Origin: Oscillospiraceae bacterium
Lineage (GTDB): Bacteria; Bacillota; Clostridia; Oscillospirales; Ruminococcaceae
DNA length: 40,118 bases
NCBI GenBank assembly: GCA_017555565.1
Contig: JAFZGF010000071.1
Span: forward strand, 1-40,118
Reading direction: 5' to 3'
The notes beneath the pieces were generated by a model. The model was not told the DNA's origin. It was given only the letters and a program-made list of their open reading frames with translations, and searched no databases. Positions 8,065 to 15,583 of the stretch are shown here, piece after piece; the stretch's first letter is position 1, and each line of letters begins with the position of its first letter. The position numbers were made by a program, and so were the translations under genes.

Positions 8065-9350
8065 TGGAGTATATTTTAGGTCCTGTTCTTGTTTTATTGC
8101 AAAACTGGGCATTATTCGTTTTCGCCAACGCATTTTTGACGACTACTTATAAAACAAGAAATATTTGGGTTGAATTAAACCTGTTTTTAGTTACTATCAA
8201 TATAACAACCTCTATGATAGGTGCCGACACACATGCTTTTTATAACTATATTGCCATTATAGCGTCGATAGCTGCAGTATGTTCTGCCTTCAGCGGAAAC
8301 TTTATCTATAAAACCTTCATTACATTTCTGTTTAATTTATTTTCCCTTATTGTTGAAGTCTTTATAACCTATGCGCTGTCTGTCTTTGGTTTAACAATAA
8401 CGATTATCAGAAACAGCTATATTTTGTTTACGGTTATCAGTATTACCGTTAAAACTTATCAACTGATCATTGCAATGATGTTGCGTACTTTTATGATTGA
8501 TAAAAAGAAAACAACGGCATCATCATTAAAGGCAATTCAGATGATTATATATCCTGCTACTTGTTATATGTTTTTGTATATGTATTGTAATTATATGCTT
8601 AAAACCAACTCCACGGACTTAAAAACAATAATCTATCCAGTATTTATGTTGGGGTCAACAGTTGCACTTATGTCTATTATCTCAAAATTAGACGAAGAAA
8701 ACGAAACCAAACAGCAGAACGCCCTTTTAAATCAACAGTTAAAAATGGGCATGGAAAATATCGAAGCACTAAACAGTGCATATTCACAGCAAAGAAAGCT
8801 GACCCACGATTTTAACAATCATCTGTCTGTTATTCGTTCTTTGCTTGAGAGTGAAGACACTGCGCAGGCAAAGGATTATACGACTAACCTGCTAAACACC
8901 AGTGTTTCTGTTTCCCGTCTGTTTGACAGCGGCAACAGTATTGTAGATACATTGCTGACACAGAAATATAACCAGGCCAAAGACCTGGGTATAAAGATGC
9001 AGGTGCTGGTGGAAGATTTGTCTGGTGTATCAATGTCAGCTGACAAGCTGGTAGTGGTGCTGTCCAACCTTTTGGACAATGCCATAGAAGCCTGCACAAA
9101 TACCAACGGTGAAAAGATGATAAAGGTAAAGTTTGTGCTGGAAGATATGGGGCATATACTGACCGTGCAAAATACTGCTGACAATGCCCCAAACAGCGAA
9201 AAGGGACAGTTTGCCACCACAAAGGCAGACAGTCTGAATCACGGATATGGCATTAAAAATATAAGTTCCATAATGGAAGACTACGGGTATCCATACACAT
9301 TCGATTATAAAAACGGATGGTTTACTTTTACCGCTATGATGGCGGAGTAA
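8064..9350 (+). CDS. GHKL-type sensor histidine kinase (AgrC-like)
   Basis: The 428-residue product has about six hydrophobic segments in residues 1-205, then a linker and a DHp segment with the phosphorylatable H248 (KLTHDFNNHLSVIRSLL). A HATPase_c_5-type catalytic domain carries the N box LSNLLDNAIEAC and the G-rich end NHGYGIKNI. This is the AgrC/ComD architecture, which usually senses a peptide. I start at 8064, where GGAAGGGGG lies at a good distance and the ATG overlaps the regulator stop; the frame also opens six codons earlier. No ligand gene is evident nearby. Confidence 0.92.
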   Translation: MEYILGPVLVLLQNWALFVFANAFLTTTYKTRNIWVELNLFLVTINITTSMIGADTHAFYNYIAIIASIAAVCSAFSGNFIYKTFITFLFNLFSLIVEVFITYALSVFGLTITIIRNSYILFTVISITVKTYQLIIAMMLRTFMIDKKKTTASSLKAIQMIIYPATCYMFLYMYCNYMLKTNSTDLKTIIYPVFMLGSTVALMSIISKLDEENETKQQNALLNQQLKMGMENIEALNSAYSQQRKLTHDFNNHLSVIRSLLESEDTAQAKDYTTNLLNTSVSVSRLFDSGNSIVDTLLTQKYNQAKDLGIKMQVLVEDLSGVSMSADKLVVVLSNLLDNAIEACTNTNGEKMIKVKFVLEDMGHILTVQNTADNAPNSEKGQFATTKADSLNHGYGIKNISSIMEDYGYPYTFDYKNGWFTFTAMMAE

Positions 9351-9364
9351 TTATCTCATATAAC

Positions 9365-9392
9365 AAAAGGACAGTCTTTCGACTGTCCTTTT
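9365..9392. terminator. Bidirectional terminator between the sensor kinase and the sugar kinase
   Basis: A perfect 12-bp stem AAAAGGACAGTC/GACTGTCCTTTT with loop TTTC sits between convergent genes. It supplies a U-run in both directions. The AAAAGGACA arm recurs in the terminators at 10509 and 14584. Confidence 0.9.
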
Positions 9393-9401
9393 ATCGTATA
9401 T

Positions 9402-10322
9402 TTAATTATTTTTCATAAAATCAAGAATTTCTTCTCTCCAAGGCATTGCAGGGGTTGTGCCAAGGCGCTGTACAGAGATAGCGGCCAGGGCGTTGGCAAA
9501 GTTCACAGCCTGCCATATGTCCTTACCCTCTGAAAGTGCGGCAACAAGGCCACCATTGAAAGCATCGCCTGCTCCGGTGGTATCAAGGGCTTTGACTGTA
9601 TATGCAGGAATTATTTCGCGTTTTTCAGCTGTAGCCACATAAACACCTCTGCCGCCAAGAGTGATGATTACATTTTCAACACCTTTGGAGAAGAACCAGT
9701 CAGCTGCTTTGTCAGCATTTTCCTTGCTGTCGATTACTATGCCTGTAAGAATTTCGGCTTCAACTTCATTAGGAGTAATCATATACAGACCGTTATAGAT
9801 TGCATCTTCTACTTCCTGTACAGGTGCTGTGTTTAGTATAACCTTAACCCCCAGGTCTTTGGCCAGAGAAATAACTTTTCTTGTGGCGGAAACATTTGTC
9901 TCCAGCTGGGTGAGCAGATATTCAGACTGTTCCAGCTGGTCTGCGATGGATTCCACTTCTGCGTCTGTAATTGTATTGCAGCTGCCCAGCACAACAACAA
10001 TTTCGTTCTGGCTGGAGTTTTCATCAACCATAATCAGCGCTGCACCAGTTTCTACATCATCTGAATAAAGAATTCTGTCTTTGTTCATTTTCAATTCGTC
10101 CATTGCAGAAAGAGCCACACCCGCAAAGGTATCACGGCCCAGCTTTGTAATCATAGTGGCGTCTGCGCCTGCTTTGTGTGCGGCAACACATTGGTTAAAA
10201 CCTTTGCCGCCTGGGCCCATTTTGAACATACCGCCTTTTACGGTTTCGCCCGGAACAGGCAGGTGTGGTGTGCGGGCCATAAGGTCAACAACAAAACTGC
10301 CGAAAACAGTTACTTTACTCAT
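9402..10322 (-). CDS. rbsK: PfkB-family carbohydrate kinase, ribokinase-like
   Basis: This 306-residue cytosolic kinase phosphorylates a sugar or nucleoside using ATP. It opens with VTVFGSFVVDLMARTPHLP, has the sugar-binding GGKGFNQ at residues 38-44, and the ATP/anion-hole signature DTTGAGDAFNGG near residue 242, whose Asp is the catalytic base. Overall pattern is closest to ribokinase, so D-ribose is the best guess, but related deoxyribokinases and nucleoside kinases cannot be excluded. GGGGAG precedes the ATG by six bases. No ribose transporter is adjacent; it is monocistronic and carries element B upstream. Confidence 0.85.
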   Translation of the reverse strand: MSKVTVFGSFVVDLMARTPHLPVPGETVKGGMFKMGPGGKGFNQCVAAHKAGADATMITKLGRDTFAGVALSAMDELKMNKDRILYSDDVETGAALIMVDENSSQNEIVVVLGSCNTITDAEVESIADQLEQSEYLLTQLETNVSATRKVISLAKDLGVKVILNTAPVQEVEDAIYNGLYMITPNEVEAEILTGIVIDSKENADKAADWFFSKGVENVIITLGGRGVYVATAEKREIIPAYTVKALDTTGAGDAFNGGLVAALSEGKDIWQAVNFANALAAISVQRLGTTPAMPWREEILDFMKNN

Positions 10323-10354
10323 AATAATCTCCCCTTATCTTATCAAATATCAGT

Positions 10355-10429
10355 TATTAAATATATAATAACATAATAGTATTGGTTTTACTATTTTATA
10401 AAATCACAAAATTTCAGTTTTATATTTGT
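10355..10429 (-). promoter_or_regulatory. Promoter/operator element B, shared with the amidohydrolase gene
   Basis: This is the second copy of the 75-bp element at 6452-6526. The AAATTTTGT and AAAATAGTAAAA (10386-10397) cores and the TATTATATAT -10 region occupy identical relative positions. The inverted repeat is weaker here (ATTTTGTG..TATAAAAT). It implies co-regulation of the kinase and the amidohydrolase. The remaining bases from 10430 to 10508 are AT-rich with no gene. Confidence 0.6.
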
Positions 10430-10508
10430 GTATGCGGACAAAACACTATTAATTGCTTTATTTGTAATATTATTTTTATCATTTTACTATAAAAATATCA
10501 TTAACAAT

Positions 10509-10534
10509 AAAAGGACATCTTAGGATGTCCTTTT
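10509..10534 (-). terminator. Terminator after the glycosyltransferase-like gene
   Basis: A perfect 11-bp stem AAAAGGACATC/GATGTCCTTTT with a TTAG loop lies just downstream of the gene ending at 10538. It shares its AAAAGGACA arm with the terminators at 9365 and 14584. Confidence 0.85.
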
Positions 10535-10537
10535 ATT

Positions 10538-12010
10538 TTACTTTATACCTTTATTTCTGTTAACAATAAAATTCAATGCATATACTGCACACAATATATA
10601 CATACACATATAGTTCACCAGATACCTCTGGGAGGATTCCCACAGCAAAAGAAACAAATACAACCCTGCAACAGACAAAATAGGAACGAATAAGCTGAAG
10701 TCAGATTTTTTCAATGCAACTACAGCAGAAAAAATAACAAGCAAAAACAGCATTAAATGCCATCCCTGAACTATATTACCCATCCATACGAATTCTTCTG
10801 TTCCTGGAGATACACATTCTACAAGGAATGTCTGTTTTACTGGCGAATTGGAGATTGTGTAGTTATACTCCATATTGCCACTTCCAAAGCTGCGCACACC
10901 CTTCTGATTAAGATGTTGCAGAAATGTAAGCGGAGTATGCTGACTTAATCTATATATTATCTGCCGGCGAATATTTTCTTCCTTTTCTTCCTTTGTTTCA
11001 AAACTCCACGCGTAATATCTGTCATCCACATTGAAAGAACCATCGCCATTAAGCCCCATCATAATATATGAAGAAAAAGGTGTAGCAGCATCTTTCGCCT
11101 GTGTCTTGTCCAGAATGTTGCTGTATGTAAAACTATTAAATATATTCTGCCACAACACAAATGCCATCAGTAACACTCCACCAAAGGCTACCAGACGTTT
11201 TATATCCAGATTCAAAATCAAATCAATAACAATGGCTATAACTACAATAACCACTGAATATTTCAGATGTATTCCATAGGCCGTTGCCACTGCAAACAGC
11301 ATTATCCGCAGAACAGATTTTTTTAGCGGTCGTTTATTATAGCTTATGTAAAATAGCAAAACCATAGGTATAAACGGCATTGTAAGTGTATCTGTATAGA
11401 AAAACGAAATATTAAACTGTAACGGGAGACAGGAATAAAGCAGCCCCAATGCCACAAATCCCTGTGGCACCCCCATAGTTTTCCTGCACAGCAGGTATGT
11501 GAACAGATATGCCATACAAATTGCTATCGCATTTACTACGGTGGCTATTATGATATATGTCAGATATGTGTCCGCACCAAATTTTCGGGCTATTCTGAAA
11601 ATAAACTGAAAAGAAATAACCCATGGCAGATTATTCGGATGTTTGTACAGATAATCCGTATTCAGTGGGTCAACCGCCCCCTGAATAGCATAGTAATAGG
11701 CGCTTCTGAATACATTTTCCAGATCTCTTGTAGGATATGATGCCATCTGTGTAAAATAGAACACCTGTGTTACTACCAACAACACAAAAAAAGCCACCAG
11801 TAACTTTATTTCATTCGTTTCTAAAAAAAGTTGTTTTTTATACACAATACACCGATAAAAATATATCAGAGCAAACCATACTGTTGCCAAAGGCAACACA
11901 ATATACCATTTATAGTCAAAATGCATATTGTTGAAAATAACATTGAAAAAAAGAATGGAAAATACTGCGATAAATCCGCAGTAAAAAGTTTTTCTTAAGC
12001 AATTACTCAT
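10538..12010 (-). CDS. Polytopic membrane protein, GT39/ArnT-like glycosyltransferase
   Basis: The 490-residue protein has roughly eleven to twelve hydrophobic segments. The first periplasmic-side loop contains an acidic motif followed by aromatic residues (SYPTRDLENVFRSAYYYA, then YLYKHPNNLPW), resembling the loop of polyprenyl-phosphate-dependent glycosyltransferases of the GT-C fold, where an Asp or Glu is catalytic. A large non-membrane segment (about 310-400) precedes the last helices. Donor and acceptor are unknown. It starts ten bases after rqcH with its own AAGGTG site, so it is the last gene of the nif3-like/rqcH operon. General polymer or teichoic acid modification is possible. Confidence 0.65.
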   Translation of the reverse strand: MSNCLRKTFYCGFIAVFSILFFNVIFNNMHFDYKWYIVLPLATVWFALIYFYRCIVYKKQLFLETNEIKLLVAFFVLLVVTQVFYFTQMASYPTRDLENVFRSAYYYAIQGAVDPLNTDYLYKHPNNLPWVISFQFIFRIARKFGADTYLTYIIIATVVNAIAICMAYLFTYLLCRKTMGVPQGFVALGLLYSCLPLQFNISFFYTDTLTMPFIPMVLLFYISYNKRPLKKSVLRIMLFAVATAYGIHLKYSVVIVVIAIVIDLILNLDIKRLVAFGGVLLMAFVLWQNIFNSFTYSNILDKTQAKDAATPFSSYIMMGLNGDGSFNVDDRYYAWSFETKEEKEENIRRQIIYRLSQHTPLTFLQHLNQKGVRSFGSGNMEYNYTISNSPVKQTFLVECVSPGTEEFVWMGNIVQGWHLMLFLLVIFSAVVALKKSDFSLFVPILSVAGLYLFLLLWESSQRYLVNYMCMYILCAVYALNFIVNRNKGIK

Positions 12011-12019
12011 TAAATCACC

Positions 12020-13759
12020 TTATCTTCTTGTGCTTTCCAGTTTTTCAATAACCTGTGGGTCAGCGGCAATATATGCTGTTTCATAGGTGTCGTAAATAAC
12101 CATACCTGGTTTAAGGTCGTTTGTTTTGCGGATATTTTTTACAAAGGTATAATCAACTTCTACTTTTGCATTGCCTTTTCGGCTGGAGTGGTGTACTGCA
12201 AGCATTGCGGCTTCGTTCTGTGTGGTGAGAGGAATGTCTACACCTTCGCTCATAACAACCACATGGCTGCCTGGGGCATTCTTTGTGTGGAACCACATAT
12301 CCTTGCCGCGGGCTGTTTTCATTGTAAGGCGGTCGTTCTGCAGGTTGTTTCTGCCGACAAGGATAAGGAAACCATCTGAAGATGTATAACGGATAAAATC
12401 CTGAGGTTTCTGCTTTTTATCCCTTGACTTGTAATACTTGAGATAGCCTGCGCCGTGAAGTTCTGCACGGACAGCCATAAGTTCGGCTTCGTTGGCCGCA
12501 TTGTTTACACTGTAGGAAACTGTCTGCAGATATTCCAGTTCGATTTCGCCCTGGGAAATCAGCATTGTAAGCATTTTTACCGCTGTCTGTTTTCTTTTGT
12601 ATTCCTTGTAGTATTTCTGCGCGTTCTGGTTGCCTGTAAGTTTAGGGTCCAGAGGGATTGTAACTGTGGAATTATCGTAATAATTCAGCACATCAATCTT
12701 TTTCATACCCTTTTCTATCTGATAAAGGTTGGCTGTCAGCAGTTCACCATAAATGCGGTATTTTTCGTTGTCTGTACTCTGTACCAGTTCTTCTTTTCTG
12801 GCAATCTGTTTGCGGGTAGTACGTTCAATAAGATTCTGTACCAGTTTGTGCAGGTCTTTGCCTTTTTGGCGCAGTCGTTCTGCCTTGTCTTTTTCGCTGT
12901 AGTATTCATCAAGTAACCGATTAATAGAAGCATAGCTTTTTGTTTCAAGGCCTTCGTACTGTGTCAGTGGCAGAAAACTGTATTCGCTTGGATTCCCCTG
13001 CTGATTATACACAACTGTGTACTGTGGGTTGTGGAAACACTCCACAGCCTTTCTGGCAGCTGCTATAACTGCAGTTTTCTGAAATTCTCCCAGTTTGTCT
13101 GCATAGGTATCTCCTACCTGTGCAAGATGGGCAATTTCTCTGGCAACAACCGGCCCCATACCCTGACTGCAACGAAGAAATGCCTGGTCAACGGTACCAT
13201 TAAAAGCGAAAACCTTTTCAATAACAGAATCTGTCTGGCTGATAAATTTTGGATTGTCGCGGTTTGGCGGCAGTTTATACATAAGGCCCGGCAGCAGCTG
13301 GCGAACAGAAGATGCATCGGCATCAACACGCTTCATAGCATCTATGATTTTGCCCTGGCCGTTTATTATAACAAGGTTTGCATATCTGCCCATAAGTTCA
13401 GCGGCGATATCAATATTTACTGTGTCCCCCATTTCGCTGGTAGCTGTAAAAGTGAGCATAATGATTCTTTCACCCTCTACGCTGGTGGCGCCTATAAAGC
13501 GGGCCCCTGCCAGATATTTGCGCAGAAGCATACAGAAAGAAGGCGGTGTCTGAGGATTTTCAAAACTTTCGTTTGTCAGACACAGTCTGGCAGAACCACT
13601 GCGGGCAGAGAGCAACAGTTTTGCATTGCCATCTCTTTTTCTCATATGGAACACTACCTCGTCTTTGGAAGGCTGGTGTATCTTGTCAATTCGGCTACCC
13701 TGCAATGCTTCGTCCAGTTCGGCCGCCAGAAGTGACATTGTAATTGCATCTAATGCCAT
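12020..13759 (-). CDS. rqcH: RqcH, Rqc2-type ribosome quality control factor (NFACT family)
   Basis: This 579-residue protein is a full-length NFACT protein. RqcH binds stalled 50S-nascent chain complexes, recruits Ala-tRNA and adds C-terminal alanine tails that mark the chain for degradation. The NFACT-N domain opens with MALDAITMSLLAAELDEAL and includes AELMGRYANLVIIN. Helix-hairpin-helix and coiled-coil segments (about 260-430) lead to the NFACT-R domain with VGRNNLQNDRLTMKTARGKD, WFHTKNAPGSHVV and VDYTFVKNIRK. Such proteins were formerly annotated as fibronectin-binding. It starts nine bases after the nif3-like gene, using AGGAG. Confidence 0.95.
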   Translation of the reverse strand: MALDAITMSLLAAELDEALQGSRIDKIHQPSKDEVVFHMRKRDGNAKLLLSARSGSARLCLTNESFENPQTPPSFCMLLRKYLAGARFIGATSVEGERIIMLTFTATSEMGDTVNIDIAAELMGRYANLVIINGQGKIIDAMKRVDADASSVRQLLPGLMYKLPPNRDNPKFISQTDSVIEKVFAFNGTVDQAFLRCSQGMGPVVAREIAHLAQVGDTYADKLGEFQKTAVIAAARKAVECFHNPQYTVVYNQQGNPSEYSFLPLTQYEGLETKSYASINRLLDEYYSEKDKAERLRQKGKDLHKLVQNLIERTTRKQIARKEELVQSTDNEKYRIYGELLTANLYQIEKGMKKIDVLNYYDNSTVTIPLDPKLTGNQNAQKYYKEYKRKQTAVKMLTMLISQGEIELEYLQTVSYSVNNAANEAELMAVRAELHGAGYLKYYKSRDKKQKPQDFIRYTSSDGFLILVGRNNLQNDRLTMKTARGKDMWFHTKNAPGSHVVVMSEGVDIPLTTQNEAAMLAVHHSSRKGNAKVEVDYTFVKNIRKTNDLKPGMVIYDTYETAYIAADPQVIEKLESTRR

Positions 13760-13768
13760 TTGTTTCTC

Positions 13769-14506
13769 CTATATATTCTGCACAAGGCTATCCGGAATAA
13801 AAACCTGTACATCTGTATCTTCAAAATTTTCTTTTATAAGTCTGGCCATTGTTTCAACACTGAATTTTTCAGAATTGTCGTGACCCAGGGTAATTACGCT
13901 GATACCTTCTGCGGCAAGGTCCAGCATATCGTGATATTTGCATTCTCCACAGATAAAGCAGTCAGCTCCACTTTCGATAACATCTGTTTTCATATCGCTG
14001 CCACTGCCTGCACAGATAAACACAGTGTTTATTCTGTTATACGGCATTGTAACGGACGCAGAACCATAAACGGATTTACATTTCCACCCCAGTTCCTGAA
14101 CGGACATTCCCTCTGCTTCAGCAATAATTCCAAATTCAAAGCTGTCATCTGGTACTATATCAAGACCAAGGCGGTCTGCTATATCATAGCAGGTGCCGTA
14201 TGTGTATTTATCAAAATTTGTGTGGGCACTGATAACGCTTATGTCATTTTTGATAAGATTGTATACCACATCACCGCTGTATATTTCTTTGATTCCGGAA
14301 AAAATTACAGGATGATGAGACACAATAATTTTTGCCCCCATTTCAACAGCAAAATCCACCACATCCGCAGTAACATCAAGGCAGACAACTACACAACTGC
14401 TTTCCTTACCACTGTAAATCAGCAGGCCGCTGTTGTCCCAGCTTTCCTGGGTTTCAAATGGAAATTCTTTATTCAATAAATCAAAAACCTGGCTTGGTGT
14501 AATCAT
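13769..14506 (-). CDS. Nif3-like dinuclear metal-centre hexameric protein (DUF34)
   Basis: The 245-residue product belongs to the Nif3/YbgI/YqfO family. Metal-binding features visible are H64-H65 (SHHPVIFSG), the HTNFD segment at 95-99 and GHDNSE near the C-terminus. The NSGLLI opening is also conserved. It lacks the roughly 120-residue PII-like insert found in long Firmicutes versions such as YqfO, so it is the short form. The biochemical role is unsettled. It is normally next to trmK, as here, although a terminator separates them. Confidence 0.9.
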   Translation of the reverse strand: MITPSQVFDLLNKEFPFETQESWDNSGLLIYSGKESSCVVVCLDVTADVVDFAVEMGAKIIVSHHPVIFSGIKEIYSGDVVYNLIKNDISVISAHTNFDKYTYGTCYDIADRLGLDIVPDDSFEFGIIAEAEGMSVQELGWKCKSVYGSASVTMPYNRINTVFICAGSGSDMKTDVIESGADCFICGECKYHDMLDLAAEGISVITLGHDNSEKFSVETMARLIKENFEDTDVQVFIPDSLVQNI

Positions 14507-14583
14507 AGTGTATGCCTTTCAGATATAATGTATAATAAATATATACTATATTAAACCATATTTTTAAACTTTGGGCAATAGAA

Positions 14584-14607
14584 TAAAAGGACACCCTGGG
14601 GTGTCCT
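14584..14607 (-). terminator. Terminator after trmK
   Basis: Stem AGGACACC/GGTGTCCT (8 bp, loop CTGG on the plus strand) is followed on the minus strand by TTTTATT. It lies five bases after the trmK stop and is the third terminator with the AAAAGGACA arm. Confidence 0.85.
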
Positions 14608-14611
14608 GATT

Positions 14612-15292
14612 TTATAACAGTTTTTTTATTTTTTCTATTGCATATGTGTAGTCAGCATTAGGTGTGCCATTATCTATTTCAAAACCTTTCCGCTTTTTCT
14701 TCAGCTGGGAAAGAATCATTTCAAAATAGCCTGTGGCATCATCACCTGTACAACTACCGCTTTTTCCTATATACATATCATATATATCAGGTGTGTGACA
14801 CATACCTGTATAAACAGCGCTGATACAGCTGTAATATTTGCCTTTTTCACTTACTGTCTGTTCTTTTTCAATTTCAAAACCGTTTTCGTACAGATATTTG
14901 CGTATCTGATAACCACTTTGGGCTGGAAGCAGAACAAGACGTGTTTTCTGCGCTTTTACAAACGGGGCAGACTCAATAACCTGCTCCATTGTATGACCGC
15001 CAAGACCGGCGATAACAACGTGGGTGATGCGAGAGGTATCCTTTATCCCCTGCAAACCATCAGTAAGCAGAAAATCTGCTGTATGAGACAAATCATATGA
15101 TGCGAACAAATCAATAGCTTTCTGCAGTGGCTGTCTGTTGATGTCTGTGGCGATAACATGTTTCGCCTTGCCTCTTTGCACAAGATAAAGGGACAGTTTG
15201 CCGTGGTCGCAGCCTACATCGCAAACTGTATCACCATTATCAACAAAAGAGGCAGCCATTAACAAACGACTGCCCATATTTGTATCTTTCAC
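14612..15292 (-). CDS. trmK: tRNA (adenine(22)-N1)-methyltransferase TrmK
   Basis: This 226-residue SAM-dependent methyltransferase modifies A22 of tRNA. It has the class I motif VCDVGCDHGKLSLYLV, the following ATDINRQPLQKA motif, and IAGLGGHTM with LVLLPAQSG, all characteristic of TrmK. The frame opens with GTG three bases after the DUF1858 stop; the ATG at 15277 (MGSRLLMAASFV) matches the usual family N-terminus better and may be the real start. Neither has a strong ribosome site, so coupling to the upstream gene is likely. Confidence 0.92.
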   Translation of the reverse strand: MKDTNMGSRLLMAASFVDNGDTVCDVGCDHGKLSLYLVQRGKAKHVIATDINRQPLQKAIDLFASYDLSHTADFLLTDGLQGIKDTSRITHVVIAGLGGHTMEQVIESAPFVKAQKTRLVLLPAQSGYQIRKYLYENGFEIEKEQTVSEKGKYYSCISAVYTGMCHTPDIYDMYIGKSGSCTGDDATGYFEMILSQLKKKRKGFEIDNGTPNADYTYAIEKIKKLL

Positions 15293-15295
15293 AGA

Positions 15296-15493
15296 TTAGT
15301 TACCAAAGTGTGCATTCAGTTTAGCTACCAGTTCGTCAGCATCTGTACCGTGAACATAGCAAGCCTGTTCGATATTTTCACCTCTTGCAGATGGGCAACC
15401 CAGGCAGTGCATACCGATTTCGAGGAAATATACTGCTGTTGTTGGGTCTGCATCAAGGATTTCGCCAAGATTTGTTTTTCTTGTTACTACCAT
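15296..15493 (-). CDS. DUF1858 domain protein (hybrid-cluster-associated redox disulfide type)
   Basis: This 65-residue protein is a stand-alone DUF1858 domain: a short all-helical fold with a CxxC pair (MHCLGCPSA). The family is found in anaerobes, often near hybrid-cluster proteins or fused to ScdA/Ric-like repair proteins, and is presumed redox-active. GGAG lies ten bases before the ATG. It is the first gene of the unit with trmK, under the promoter at 15535-15563. Its link to tRNA methylation is unexplained. Confidence 0.88.
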   Translation of the reverse strand: MVVTRKTNLGEILDADPTTAVYFLEIGMHCLGCPSARGENIEQACYVHGTDADELVAKLNAHFGN

Positions 15494-15534
15494 AATAATC
15501 TGTCTCCTTTTGCAAATCTTTTTATTGCATTAGT

Positions 15535-15563
15535 ATTCTACCAAAAAGTTATATATTATGCAA
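15535..15563 (-). promoter_or_regulatory. Sigma-A promoter for DUF1858-trmK
   Basis: The minus strand reads TTGCAT, 17 bases, TAGAAT, with a TGG just before the -10. It lies 42 bases before the DUF1858 start and overlaps the short gap behind the kinase gene ending at 15584; no clear terminator separates the two units. Confidence 0.7.
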
Positions 15564-15583
15564 CAGTCTTGTGATAAAATCAC

